From Lentisphaerota bacterium (lineage in GTDB: Bacteria > Verrucomicrobiota > Lentisphaeria > Victivallales > Victivallaceae): a DNA stretch of 41,881 nt. Within the stretch, counting starts at the first letter, position 1. Every line of letters begins with the position of its first letter. Below, piece by piece: positions 7,972-16,025 of this stretch. The notes beneath the pieces are model-generated. The model was not told the DNA's origin. It saw only the letters and a program-made list of their open reading frames with translations, and did no database searches. The stretch covers positions 1 to 41,881 of the forward strand of contig SUVY01000017.1 in the NCBI GenBank assembly GCA_015061775.1, given 5' to 3'. The position numbers and the translations under genes are program-made.

Positions 7972-8226
7972 ATGACCAGAGAAGAGATCATCGAAATCGT
8001 AAATGCCGCTTTTGCCGAACTGGAAATTCCCGAAGAGGAGCTGACTCCTGAAGCCCAGTTCTTCACCGACCTCGGACTCGACAGCCTCGATATGGTGGAT
8101 GTCGTCATCAGTCTCCAGCGCAAGTTCGGAGTCCAGCTCCGCGGCAATGAGGAGATCAAAAAGGTGCGCTGTCTCAACGACCTCTACGATTTCTTCGTCA
8201 AAATCGACGCCGAAAAGAATAAGTAA
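7972..8226 (+). CDS. Acyl carrier protein
   Basis: An 84-aa acidic protein with the phosphopantetheine attachment motif 'LGLDSLDMVD', modified serine S38. I start at ATG 7972, preceded by AAAGGA at 7-8 nt. The open frame extends further left, but only into the 3' end of the ketosynthase gene. As the only ACP in the operon it should carry every chain intermediate. Described APE clusters usually carry two ACPs (ApeE and ApeF), so either this one does both jobs or a second is encoded elsewhere. Confidence 0.93.
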   Translation: MTREEIIEIVNAAFAELEIPEEELTPEAQFFTDLGLDSLDMVDVVISLQRKFGVQLRGNEEIKKVRCLNDLYDFFVKIDAEKNK

Positions 8227-8250
8227 GGGGTCACTCCGGAGTCCGCTTTT

Positions 8251-9009
8251 ATGGTGTCTTTTATCGTCTATACCCGTATGCTGGTGCTCGGGGTGCTCTA
8301 TACCGTTCCGGCAGTGCTGTTCGTATTGATATATGCCTTTTTTGTGCTGTTCAATACCGTGAAAGTGCGCCGGATGATGCGGTTGATAATCCTCGGGTTC
8401 GGCAAGCTGATGGTGCGCGTCGCCATCGCTCCGTATGTCAAAGTCATCACGGAGTATGAGGACCATAAAGAGACTCCGCAAGTAGCCATTTACATCTGCA
8501 ACCACCGCTCGGCGTCGGATGCGTTTCTGGTATCCACGGTGAAGACGGTGGTTCCGGCGTTTCAGGTGATGAAGGGGTGGCCGATGAAACTGCCGGTTCT
8601 CGGATTGTGCGCGAAGGTGGCGGGATATTTCCCCGTCACAGAGCAGTCCTTCGAGGAGACCTGCCGGAAGAGCAGAGAGCTCCTGCTCGGAGAACAGGCC
8701 CCCGTATTCATCTATCCGGAGGGCACGCGCTCTGGCAACCGCTCGATCAATCAATTTCACGGAACGTTTTTCCGCATCGCAAAAGAGCTCGCTCTGCCGA
8801 TAGTTCCAGTGGCGATCGCGGGCAATGAGAATATTCCTGACTTGAAATTCCGCATCCGGCGCGGTACAGTGATGGTGAAGGTGCTCAAAGCAATTCCCGC
8901 TGAGACCGTCTGCGGAATGTCGCTGTATGCCCTCAAAAACATGGTGAGGAACCGCCTCGCCGAAGAGACCAGGCTCATGGATGAAAGGTTGGATGGCAAT
9001 GATGCTTGA
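8251..9009 (+). CDS. 1-acylglycerol-3-phosphate O-acyltransferase-like (PlsC family)
   Basis: A 252-aa LPLAT-family protein with the catalytic H-x4-D motif 'NHRSASD' (H85, D90), the acceptor motif 'YPEGTRSG' (155-162) and 'LPIVPVAI' downstream. An N-terminal hydrophobic helix (about 9-36) should anchor it in the inner membrane. In APE clusters an acyltransferase of this type (ApeD-like) is thought to place the polyene or a fatty acid onto a lipid anchor. It follows the ACP gene by 24 nt and overlaps the next start. Confidence 0.88.
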   Translation: MVSFIVYTRMLVLGVLYTVPAVLFVLIYAFFVLFNTVKVRRMMRLIILGFGKLMVRVAIAPYVKVITEYEDHKETPQVAIYICNHRSASDAFLVSTVKTVVPAFQVMKGWPMKLPVLGLCAKVAGYFPVTEQSFEETCRKSRELLLGEQAPVFIYPEGTRSGNRSINQFHGTFFRIAKELALPIVPVAIAGNENIPDLKFRIRRGTVMVKVLKAIPAETVCGMSLYALKNMVRNRLAEETRLMDERLDGNDA

Positions 9010-10294
9010 GGAACAATTTATTTACCGTCCCGAGTGCGAAAAGCTTACTGCTGATGAGATCAATTGTTTGCAGGAAAAACTTTTGCGGTGCCAGCTTGAG
9101 TGGTGCAAAAAGAATTCTCCATACTACTCAAAGGTGCTCGCTCGTGTGGATACCGGGCGCTTCCGGCTTTCAGAGCTCGGAAGTTTGCCCTTTACCAGCA
9201 AAAGCAGCGTGTCCGAAGACCCCGACGCCTTTATCTGCGTTCCCGGCAGGGATATCGGAGAAGTCGTCTTCACTTCGGGAACGACCGGAACTCCGTGCAA
9301 GATCGTTTACTCCAACAACGATATGCAGCGTCTGCGCTACAATGAACAGCGTTCTTTCACCGCTGCCGGAGTGAACGCCGATGATATCGTTCTGCTCACC
9401 TGCACCGGAGACCGCTGCTTTATTGCAGGTATGGCGTATTATCTCGGTGCAAGAAGCGTCGGCGCAGCCGCGGTACGCAACGGACTCAACTCCATAGACA
9501 GTCACCTCGATATATTGAGGACGCTCCACCCCACTGTGATCGTCGGAGTTCCCTCGTTTCTCAAACATCTGGGCGAAGCCGCTTCGCGCGCCGGTCTTTG
9601 CGGCTCAGTAAGAAAACTTATGTGTATCGGTGAACCTGTCCGCGACAGAGAGTTCAAGCTCGCAGGTCTCGGCAGGCAGATCGCCGACCTCTGGGGAGCT
9701 GAAGTGCACTCCACTTACGCGTCTTCTGAAATCGTCAGCAGTTTCTGTGAGTGCGAAGCGTTCAACGGAGGACATCTGCTTCCGGATCTTGTCATTCCTG
9801 AAATCGTCGATGAAGAGGGCAATGTCCTGCCTTACGGAGAGGTCGGAGAGCTCGTTCTTACCCAGCTCAACGCTCAGGCTATGCCGCTTATCAGATTCAG
9901 GACAGGTGACATATCTTTCCTCGTAAACGAACCCTGCCGGTGCGGAAGAGCTTCTCTGCGTCTCGGCCCCATCCTCGGCAGAAAGAGCCAGCTGCTCAAG
10001 TGCAAGGGCACGTCGATATATCCGCAGGGAATTTACAATATTCTCTCCACCTTTGCCGGAGTGGAAGACTTTTATATGGAAGTATCCGGAGAAGACCTCT
10101 CAGACCGCATAGATATATTTGCCGCCCTTTCCGATGAACAGGTTGAGCTCTCTGAGCTCGAGCGTCTGCTGCGCGCCCATTGCAGGATGAGCGTTCCTGT
10201 CCATATCGTTCCGGCGCAGCAGGTCAGGGCGCGGGTCTTCGGAACCAGCCGCAAGCCGGTGAGATTTTTTGATTTGAGAAAGAAAAGTATATAG
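8999..10294 (+). CDS. AMP-dependent ligase, PaaK (phenylacetate-CoA ligase)-like
   Basis: A 431-aa adenylate-forming enzyme of the PaaK/CoF390-synthetase family. It has the phosphate-binding loop 'TSGTTGTP' (92-99), 'YASSE' (240-244), 'RTGD' (301-304), and the PaaK-type 'CRCGR' (313-317) followed by 'GRKSQLLKCKGTSIYP'. I start at ATG 8999 inside the 3' end of the acyltransferase gene; ATG 8981 or 9002 are alternatives. In this context it should activate an aromatic carboxylic acid as AMP ester and load it on CoA or ACP, the role of the ApeH ligase. The starter acid cannot be deduced. Described APE ligases are not all of the PaaK branch. Confidence 0.87.
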   Translation: MMLEEQFIYRPECEKLTADEINCLQEKLLRCQLEWCKKNSPYYSKVLARVDTGRFRLSELGSLPFTSKSSVSEDPDAFICVPGRDIGEVVFTSGTTGTPCKIVYSNNDMQRLRYNEQRSFTAAGVNADDIVLLTCTGDRCFIAGMAYYLGARSVGAAAVRNGLNSIDSHLDILRTLHPTVIVGVPSFLKHLGEAASRAGLCGSVRKLMCIGEPVRDREFKLAGLGRQIADLWGAEVHSTYASSEIVSSFCECEAFNGGHLLPDLVIPEIVDEEGNVLPYGEVGELVLTQLNAQAMPLIRFRTGDISFLVNEPCRCGRASLRLGPILGRKSQLLKCKGTSIYPQGIYNILSTFAGVEDFYMEVSGEDLSDRIDIFAALSDEQVELSELERLLRAHCRMSVPVHIVPAQQVRARVFGTSRKPVRFFDLRKKSI

Positions 10295-10297
10295 ATC

Positions 10298-11590
10298 ATG
10301 GAAGAGTTTGCTGTTAAAAATTTTACTTTTCAGGATATCAAAGAAGCGGCTCCGGCAGACAGGATACTCTTTGCCTATATCGAGCCCGCTGAGGAAAAAA
10401 CAGCGTTTGAGCTTGAGGATATCATAGCCGACTCCGTAAAACTCGGAGCGGAAAAGATCGTCTTTCTCTGCCGCGGATATGTTGATATTGAACTTGTGAC
10501 CGGAGCTTGCCGTAAATGCCGCGAGCTTGAGGCTGCTCCAGAATTGCGCTGTGCCGGAGATCTGGTCACTCCGGAACTTGCCGCATGGTGTTCCGAAAAC
10601 AAAGTCGCGGTCACCGTGGAGTGCGGCACTCTGAGTGAGGCGGCTCGCGCGGCGGAGCTCCTGAAAAATCTGCCGGCCCGCGCGGTCTCTTTTGCCGTTT
10701 TTCCTGTTGGAAAAAAGTTGGATGACTTCGCGGAGACCTGGAGCTTTGTCAAAAGCTCTGCCTACCGCGCCGAGACCGCCTGCTTCGACCGCAACGGAGA
10801 GCTTGCTGAGCTTGATTTTGACCAATGGGAATATATCAATGAGCTCAACGGCAACGGTACTCCTGAGTGTCTCCGGCAGCTTGTTTCTGTGATGATATCC
10901 CGCTCCGGAGAGGTTTACCCCTGTCCAGGTATGGCGATGCCGCTCGGAAGGCTTGGGGATAAATCGCTCGAAGAGATCGTGCTCGGAGCAAAATATCTTG
11001 AACTGCTCAGAGCTCACCCCAAACGTCTTAAAACTCCCTGCGCGGAGTGCAGTTCTGCGGATGTCTGCTGCGGGTGCCGCGCCAGAGCCTACAAGGCGAC
11101 CGGAGATTATCTTGCCGCCGATCCGGGATGTTTCCGCAACCGGGGAAAACTTGATCTTATCCCCTCGCTGCCCATTTCGTCGGCAGGTATGCTTCCGCAC
11201 GCTTCGCGGATGCTGCTCATCGACCGCATAGTGTATCTCAGTGAGACAAGTTCGGTGCATGAGGCTGTGGTGCGGGATGACAACCCGTTCCTCAACGCCG
11301 ATGGAGTGCTCGAACGCAGCGCGCTTCCGGAATACGCAGCTCAGGCTGCCGCTCTCAGGGACAGCGTGGAAAAAGGCGGAAAACCCTCTCCGGGACTGTT
11401 GAGCGAGGTGCAGAAGGGCAGTTTTTACGGACAGGTGAGAGCGGGGGACATCCTTAAAATCACGGTAAGTACAGATTTCCACATGGATATCTGGTATTGT
11501 ATAGCTTTTAAAATAGAGTGCAACGGTTCTGTTGTTGCCGATGGAGTGCTGAAATTATGTGTTTACGACGAAACTCCGCTGCCATATTGA
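10298..11590 (+). CDS. SPASM domain fused to an ApeP-like hot-dog dehydratase
   Basis: One uninterrupted 430-aa frame with two parts. Residues about 1-285 resemble a degenerate radical-SAM barrel ending in a complete SPASM domain: C191-x12-G-x4-C209, then C248-x2-C251-x5-C257-x2-C260 and C278, enough for two auxiliary 4Fe-4S clusters. The radical-SAM C-x3-C-x2-C motif is absent; only an unrelated C71-x2-C74 occurs. Residues about 295-430 are an ApeP-type dehydratase ('MLPHASRMLLIDRIV', 'LPEYAAQAAAL') with E345 at the hot-dog catalytic acid position. The usual catalytic-loop His position (about 329-331) reads NPF. The gene lies 3 nt after the ligase gene and overlaps the LolA-like gene. The role of the SPASM part is unknown. 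Confidence 0.85.
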   Translation: MEEFAVKNFTFQDIKEAAPADRILFAYIEPAEEKTAFELEDIIADSVKLGAEKIVFLCRGYVDIELVTGACRKCRELEAAPELRCAGDLVTPELAAWCSENKVAVTVECGTLSEAARAAELLKNLPARAVSFAVFPVGKKLDDFAETWSFVKSSAYRAETACFDRNGELAELDFDQWEYINELNGNGTPECLRQLVSVMISRSGEVYPCPGMAMPLGRLGDKSLEEIVLGAKYLELLRAHPKRLKTPCAECSSADVCCGCRARAYKATGDYLAADPGCFRNRGKLDLIPSLPISSAGMLPHASRMLLIDRIVYLSETSSVHEAVVRDDNPFLNADGVLERSALPEYAAQAAALRDSVEKGGKPSPGLLSEVQKGSFYGQVRAGDILKITVSTDFHMDIWYCIAFKIECNGSVVADGVLKLCVYDETPLPY

Positions 11591-12183
11591 TTTTGTCTCT
11601 GATTTCCGTACTTCCGCTTTCTGCGGGGGAGCTGCTGGATAAAATATCTGCCAATATGGGGAGTATCCGCAGTATAAAGAGCGATTTCAGGCAGGAAAAA
11701 ACTCTCAAGTCATTCGGATTTCCGCTGGTCATCACCGGAGTCATGTGTGCCGATCACGCGAAAAACCTCTTTGCGTGGCACGTTAAGAGCCCGATGGTGT
11801 ATAGTTGTATAATATCCGCGGACAAACTCACCCAATGGGATTCCGATACCGGAAAAACCGTCGAGGTGTCAGTCTCGCGCAACCCCGCACTCAAACTGCT
11901 CTCGGAGACACTCAGCACCCTCTTTGCCGGAAATTTCCCCAAACTGCTCACCAGTTTCGAGGTGACAAAGGAGGCAAATCCGCTTGAACTTGTTCCGCGT
12001 TCAGGCAGCGCAGCGGCGGGGTTTATCAGCGGTATAGCTTTCAAATTTACCGATGATCTCTCGCAGATAAAGGAGATCACCATGAACGAAAAGAGCGGAG
12101 ATGTGACCAGAATAAGCTTTTCCAACAGTCAGCTCAACGCTCCGATAGAGAACTTCTGGTGGAAGGCGGAACAGGGCAAATGA
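11557..12183 (+). CDS. LolA-like periplasmic lipoprotein/lipid carrier
   Basis: A 208-aa protein with a Sec signal peptide (hydrophobic core about 8-21, cleavage near residue 24) followed by a LolA-like beta sheet fold: 'KISANMGSIRSIKSDFRQEK', 'WHVKSP', 'ITQW'-type 'LTQWDSDTG' and the C-terminal 'NAPIENFWW'. I choose ATG 11557, since the longer frame from 11518 would put a hydrophilic stretch before the signal. It overlaps the fusion gene by 34 nt. APE clusters encode a LolA homologue (ApeL-like) thought to ferry the polyene lipid across the periplasm. The housekeeping LolA role is less likely because no lolCDE genes are near. Confidence 0.82.
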   Translation: MCLRRNSAAILILSLISVLPLSAGELLDKISANMGSIRSIKSDFRQEKTLKSFGFPLVITGVMCADHAKNLFAWHVKSPMVYSCIISADKLTQWDSDTGKTVEVSVSRNPALKLLSETLSTLFAGNFPKLLTSFEVTKEANPLELVPRSGSAAAGFISGIAFKFTDDLSQIKEITMNEKSGDVTRISFSNSQLNAPIENFWWKAEQGK

Positions 12184-14480
12184 CCAGACTCCTGCGCCGT
12201 ATGCTCTTTTTCATCCTGCGCCGCCCGGTGATCTGCGCGGCGGCGGTACTGCTCGCCTGCTGTTCGGCGGTCATCATGGCGAAGGCGGATTTCAGGAACG
12301 ATATCGCTACGATGCTTCCGGATGGTTCTCAGTCGCAGAGGACGCTCCGCAAGGTCAACGCAAGCTCGATGTTCAATAAGGCGATGCTGCTCTTTACCGC
12401 AAAAGAGCCCGGAGCGTTTTCCTCGGAAAAATTTGCTTCAAGTCTCGATACTCTTGCTTCAGAGCTGTCCTCAAAAAGTGAGATAGTAAGGGTCGATCAC
12501 CGGCTTTTCAGCAGCAGAGAGGGGCTCGGAACGCGCTCGCTTGTCCGCTATGCGGTGCAGTTGTCAACTCCGGAAGTGCTGGGCGACCCTGAAGAGCTGC
12601 CGCGCAAAGTCATGCGCGAACTCTGTATGATCCAGTCCATCGGAAGAACTGCCCAGCTGAGAGAGGACCCCGCAGGGATATCCCGCGTCGTATTCAATAA
12701 GCTCAACCGTTTCCGAAAAGTATCCGGAATGACGACCGCTCTTGACAGCAGCTTTATCGAGACCGCCGACCACAAAAATCTGCTCGTTCTCACGGAGACC
12801 ATGCTTCCTGTATCCGACCCGGCGTCAGGGAAAAAACTTGTTCCGCTCTTTGAAGAGGCGGTGAAAAAGGCGGCATTTCCGGCAAACGTGGAGTGCGAGG
12901 TCATCCTTCCGCACAAGCGCGCCATGGCGAATGAGAGTGTGGTCAAGCGCGACGTGAACCTCGCTATGGTGATGACCGCGGTGCTCTTCTGCCTTATAAT
13001 GGTGTTTTTCTACCGCAGAGACTTGCGAAGTTTTCTTATTCCGGCGATACCGGTCGCGGGCTCTCTCGTAAGCGGAGCTCTGCTGGTGCTGATATTTGAC
13101 GCTCCGCAGCTCTTTGTCGTCGGTCTCGGAGGAGTGGTCATCAGCATCGCCATCGACTACGGTATCCACATATACAGCGCGATGAACAGCCGCTATCCGT
13201 ACCGTACTGTCGCGGAGGTGCTTCCGTCGCTCTTCGCCGGTATGATAACCAGTTTTGCCGCCTTCTTCATGTTCGTCTTTTCGGATATGCAGGGAGTCCG
13301 CCAGTTGGGATTTTATGCCGCAAGTTCGCTGCTGTTTACCCTGTTTTTTATGCTGGCAATACTTCCGGCGGCTCTGGCGAAACGCAATCTTGCTCCGGTC
13401 GTGCAGCTCGACAGACTGAGATCGCTCCTTCCGTCAGGAAGATATGCCGTCGGAATTTTTCTCGTTGCGGCGGCAGCGGCGGCGGCTTCGCTCGGATTTC
13501 TGCGCTTCAAGACGGATGTGCGGCAGTATGATATGTCTCCGGAAAGCTATGATCTTGCTGAGGCGAAGGTGGCGAAACTCTTCGGAGGAAACTCTGCCAT
13601 AGCCGTTTTTGACGGCAGGACTCCCGATGAAGCGTTGCAGAACTCTGCTCAGGCGGCGGGGAAAGAGGGGATATTTTCAGCTGCTGAGCTCTTCCCTCCG
13701 GCAGAAGAGTGCAGGAAAAATCTCGGGGCATGGAGAGACTTCGATCTGGACGGATACGCCCGGAAACTGCGTGCCGCTGCGAAAAAGATGAATTTTCCTG
13801 ATGGTTTTTTCGATGGGTTCATCGCGGATATCCAGACCGCGCGTCAGGGAGATGTCTCCGTTCCGGATCTGCTGAAACACGTGCGGCAGAGAATGCTCGT
13901 CAAGGGCTCGGACGGTTTGTGGTATGCTTCTGCGATATATCGGGAGTCTCCGGAAAACAGTGCGCTCCTGAGCCGTCTTGACCATTGTACTGTGGTGTCA
14001 GGAAAACATCTGCCCAAAGTCATGGCTCAGGATATCATGCGCTCAATCGTTCCCTGCGGAGCTGCCGCCGTCGCCGCCGTGCTGCTGATAACCTGGTGCT
14101 TTTTCGGAAAATTTCTCTCTGCCCTCAAAGCCGTAACTCCGGTTGCCGCAGCTCTGCTTCTTACTTGCGGAGTATATTCCGTTTGCGGCAAAGGGGTGAA
14201 TATTCCTGTGATGGCGGCTCTGGTCATCCTCTGCGGACTTGCGGTCGATTACGGAGTGTTTGTGCTCCATGCGATCGAAACCGGCAGGGAAAAGCTGATA
14301 TTCCACTCCGTGACGCTCTCCGCCGTGACCACGCTCGCCGGAGGCCTCACCGTGGCTTTCGCACGTCACCCGATGCTGAGCGATGCCGGAATTACCCTGA
14401 TAATCGGAATAATCTTCGCCTGGGCGTCCTCTGTGTGGCTGCTTCCTGAACTGGTCAAATCAGGGAGGACAAAACGATGA
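12180..14480 (+). CDS. MMPL/RND-family exporter
   Basis: A 766-aa inner-membrane protein with the MMPL layout: TM1 (about 10-33), a large periplasmic loop, a six-helix bundle, a second periplasmic loop, and a further bundle. Both bundles carry the proton-relay motif: 'SIAIDYGIH' with D326 and 'GLAVDYGVF' with D690. I start at ATG 12180, which overlaps the upstream stop as ATGA, rather than at the longer frame from 12159. APE clusters carry such an exporter (ApeM-like) to move the lipid-linked polyene from the inner membrane. Its neighbours, a LolA-like carrier and a lipoprotein, would hand the product onward. Confidence 0.9.
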   Translation: MTRLLRRMLFFILRRPVICAAAVLLACCSAVIMAKADFRNDIATMLPDGSQSQRTLRKVNASSMFNKAMLLFTAKEPGAFSSEKFASSLDTLASELSSKSEIVRVDHRLFSSREGLGTRSLVRYAVQLSTPEVLGDPEELPRKVMRELCMIQSIGRTAQLREDPAGISRVVFNKLNRFRKVSGMTTALDSSFIETADHKNLLVLTETMLPVSDPASGKKLVPLFEEAVKKAAFPANVECEVILPHKRAMANESVVKRDVNLAMVMTAVLFCLIMVFFYRRDLRSFLIPAIPVAGSLVSGALLVLIFDAPQLFVVGLGGVVISIAIDYGIHIYSAMNSRYPYRTVAEVLPSLFAGMITSFAAFFMFVFSDMQGVRQLGFYAASSLLFTLFFMLAILPAALAKRNLAPVVQLDRLRSLLPSGRYAVGIFLVAAAAAAASLGFLRFKTDVRQYDMSPESYDLAEAKVAKLFGGNSAIAVFDGRTPDEALQNSAQAAGKEGIFSAAELFPPAEECRKNLGAWRDFDLDGYARKLRAAAKKMNFPDGFFDGFIADIQTARQGDVSVPDLLKHVRQRMLVKGSDGLWYASAIYRESPENSALLSRLDHCTVVSGKHLPKVMAQDIMRSIVPCGAAAVAAVLLITWCFFGKFLSALKAVTPVAAALLLTCGVYSVCGKGVNIPVMAALVILCGLAVDYGVFVLHAIETGREKLIFHSVTLSAVTTLAGGLTVAFARHPMLSDAGITLIIGIIFAWASSVWLLPELVKSGRTKR

Positions 14481-15169
14481 ATACCGCGATAAGGCTCTTA
14501 TTTGCTGTTTCCGCCGCAGGAGTCCTGCTCATCTCTTCTTCGTGCCGGAGTTATCCCTTTGAGTTTGCCGATATGTGTGAATTTCCGGAAGGAACTGAGC
14601 CGGTCATCTGCCGCAAAGCTGCTCCGTCAGGCTATCTGGTGCAGGCGAATATGGTGATGGAAAATATCTTCTTCTCCTTTTCCGGAATAATGATGCTCAG
14701 AAAACAGGGCGAAAATCTCTCGCTTGCGGTGATGCTTCCGGCGGGAGCCAAGGTGCTCGAAGCAAGCGGCAAAGCCGGAGTTCCGGAAAAGTGGTACTTC
14801 ATGCCCGGTATGCTTCCGGAGAATATAGAGCAGGAAAAGGTCGCCGCTATGCTGCTCAGGGATATGGCAAATATTTTCGGAGACGGCTCGTTTGTCTATC
14901 GCGGAAAAACTCCGGGCACCGAAGAGAGATACTCTTCAGGCGGGCTTGAAACAAATCACCCCGCGACCGGTGAAAAACGGCTCTACGGCTCGGAAAAGTG
15001 GAGACTGATGAGAAAATCTGCAAAAAACCGCAGTTGCGATTGGCAATCTTGCTATTTCAGATGTATTGTAAATGACGGTTGGCTGTATCCTGACCAAATT
15101 GTTTATGACAATAACGTTGAGAGATACCGGATAGTTTTGAGAGTTCAGGGTTTTCAGGTGGATGAATAA
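14477..15169 (+). CDS. Predicted lipoprotein of the APE-like operon
   Basis: A 230-aa protein with an N-terminal signal ending in 'LISSSC' (C23), an SSSC-type lipobox as often seen in Bacteroidetes and relatives. The rest is a mostly beta domain without a recognised motif. It overlaps the exporter gene by 4 nt (ATGA) and the next gene by 1 nt. Position after LolA and MMPL matches the DUF3261-like lipoprotein of known APE clusters (ApeN-like), so it probably helps insert product at the outer membrane. Family membership is inferred from context, not from motifs. Confidence 0.75.
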   Translation: MNTAIRLLFAVSAAGVLLISSSCRSYPFEFADMCEFPEGTEPVICRKAAPSGYLVQANMVMENIFFSFSGIMMLRKQGENLSLAVMLPAGAKVLEASGKAGVPEKWYFMPGMLPENIEQEKVAAMLLRDMANIFGDGSFVYRGKTPGTEERYSSGGLETNHPATGEKRLYGSEKWRLMRKSAKNRSCDWQSCYFRCIVNDGWLYPDQIVYDNNVERYRIVLRVQGFQVDE

Positions 15170-15546
15170 TGGATTTTTTAAGTGAAGCAAGAGACGCCAT
15201 GCGCGTTGAAAAACGCGGTGAAGGCGAGTTTACGGTCTATCTGACGCTGCATGAAAATATGACTCCTTTTGAGGGACATTTTCCGGACTTCAAGATACTT
15301 CCCGGAGTGGGGCAGATATCGCTGGTCTCATGCGCGGTACGCAAGATATTCGGAGATACCCTGCTGCTCCACTCATCCGGCAGAGTGAAATTCACCAATC
15401 CCGCCCTTCCGGGGGCTCAGCTTGAAATAAATATCAAAGTTGCCTCATGTCAGGAAGGCAAGCTGAATATCCAGGCGGTCATCACTTCGCAGGATAAACA
15501 GATATCTTCGATGAGGCTCGGTTTTGAAGGAGCGCATGATCTGTGA
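15169..15546 (+). CDS. ApeI/FabZ-like 3-hydroxyacyl-ACP dehydratase subunit
   Basis: A 125-aa single hot-dog domain with the FabZ-like loop 'FEGHFPDFKILPGVGQISLV' (34-53). The catalytic histidine H37 is present, but the glutamate expected 14 residues later is S51. A lone FabZ needs both. The ApeP-like domain of the 10298-11590 fusion has the acid (E345) and lacks the histidine. I infer that the two proteins pair into one composite dehydratase, in line with the ApeI/ApeP pair of known APE systems. It would remove water from 3-hydroxyacyl-ACP to build the conjugated chain. Stop and start overlap the GTG of the next gene. Confidence 0.85.
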   Translation: MDFLSEARDAMRVEKRGEGEFTVYLTLHENMTPFEGHFPDFKILPGVGQISLVSCAVRKIFGDTLLLHSSGRVKFTNPALPGAQLEINIKVASCQEGKLNIQAVITSQDKQISSMRLGFEGAHDL

Positions 15547-16025
15547 AACGCCGCAGCCGTTATCAGTTTTTTGAGCGTATCGAAGGAGCTCCTGAGCCGC
15601 TGAGCGCGACCGTCAGGCGCAAATTGCAGTTCCATGAGATGGACCCCGCAAACATCGCCTGGCACGGGCAGTACCCCGCGTTCTTTGAACAGGCTCAGGC
15701 GGAGCTGGGGAAAATTTGCGGTCTCACTTATCCCAAATTGCGCGAAGCAGGAATAATCGCTCCGGTGCGCCAGTTCCATGCTGAATATTTCCAGGTGCTC
15801 TCTTTCGATGAAGAGTTCACCGTCACCGCGAGTCTCATCTGGAGCGAGGGCGCGCGCGTCAACATCGAGTATCTGATAAAGAAAACCGACGGTTCCATCG
15901 CCGGAGCAGGCTACACCGTTCAGCTTTTTATGGACCCGGCGTCCGGAGAGGCTCTGCTCGCAGACCCCGAGTTCTGGGCTGACTTCAAGACGCGCTGGCA
16001 GAACGGGGAGTTTTCCAGCCGATGA
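15543..16025 (+). CDS. Acyl-CoA/ACP thioesterase, 4HBT hot-dog (ApeK-like)
   Basis: A 160-aa hot-dog protein of the 4-hydroxybenzoyl-CoA thioesterase type: 'RKLQFHEMDPANIAWHGQYPAFF' (26-48) with the family Asp at D34 and H41. The start is GTG 15543, overlapping the upstream TGA (GTGA), since no ATG lies nearby in frame. In APE clusters a small thioesterase (ApeK-like) is thought to release or proofread chains stalled on the ACP. It overlaps the next ketosynthase gene by 4 nt. Confidence 0.86.
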   Translation: MKRRSRYQFFERIEGAPEPLSATVRRKLQFHEMDPANIAWHGQYPAFFEQAQAELGKICGLTYPKLREAGIIAPVRQFHAEYFQVLSFDEEFTVTASLIWSEGARVNIEYLIKKTDGSIAGAGYTVQLFMDPASGEALLADPEFWADFKTRWQNGEFSSR

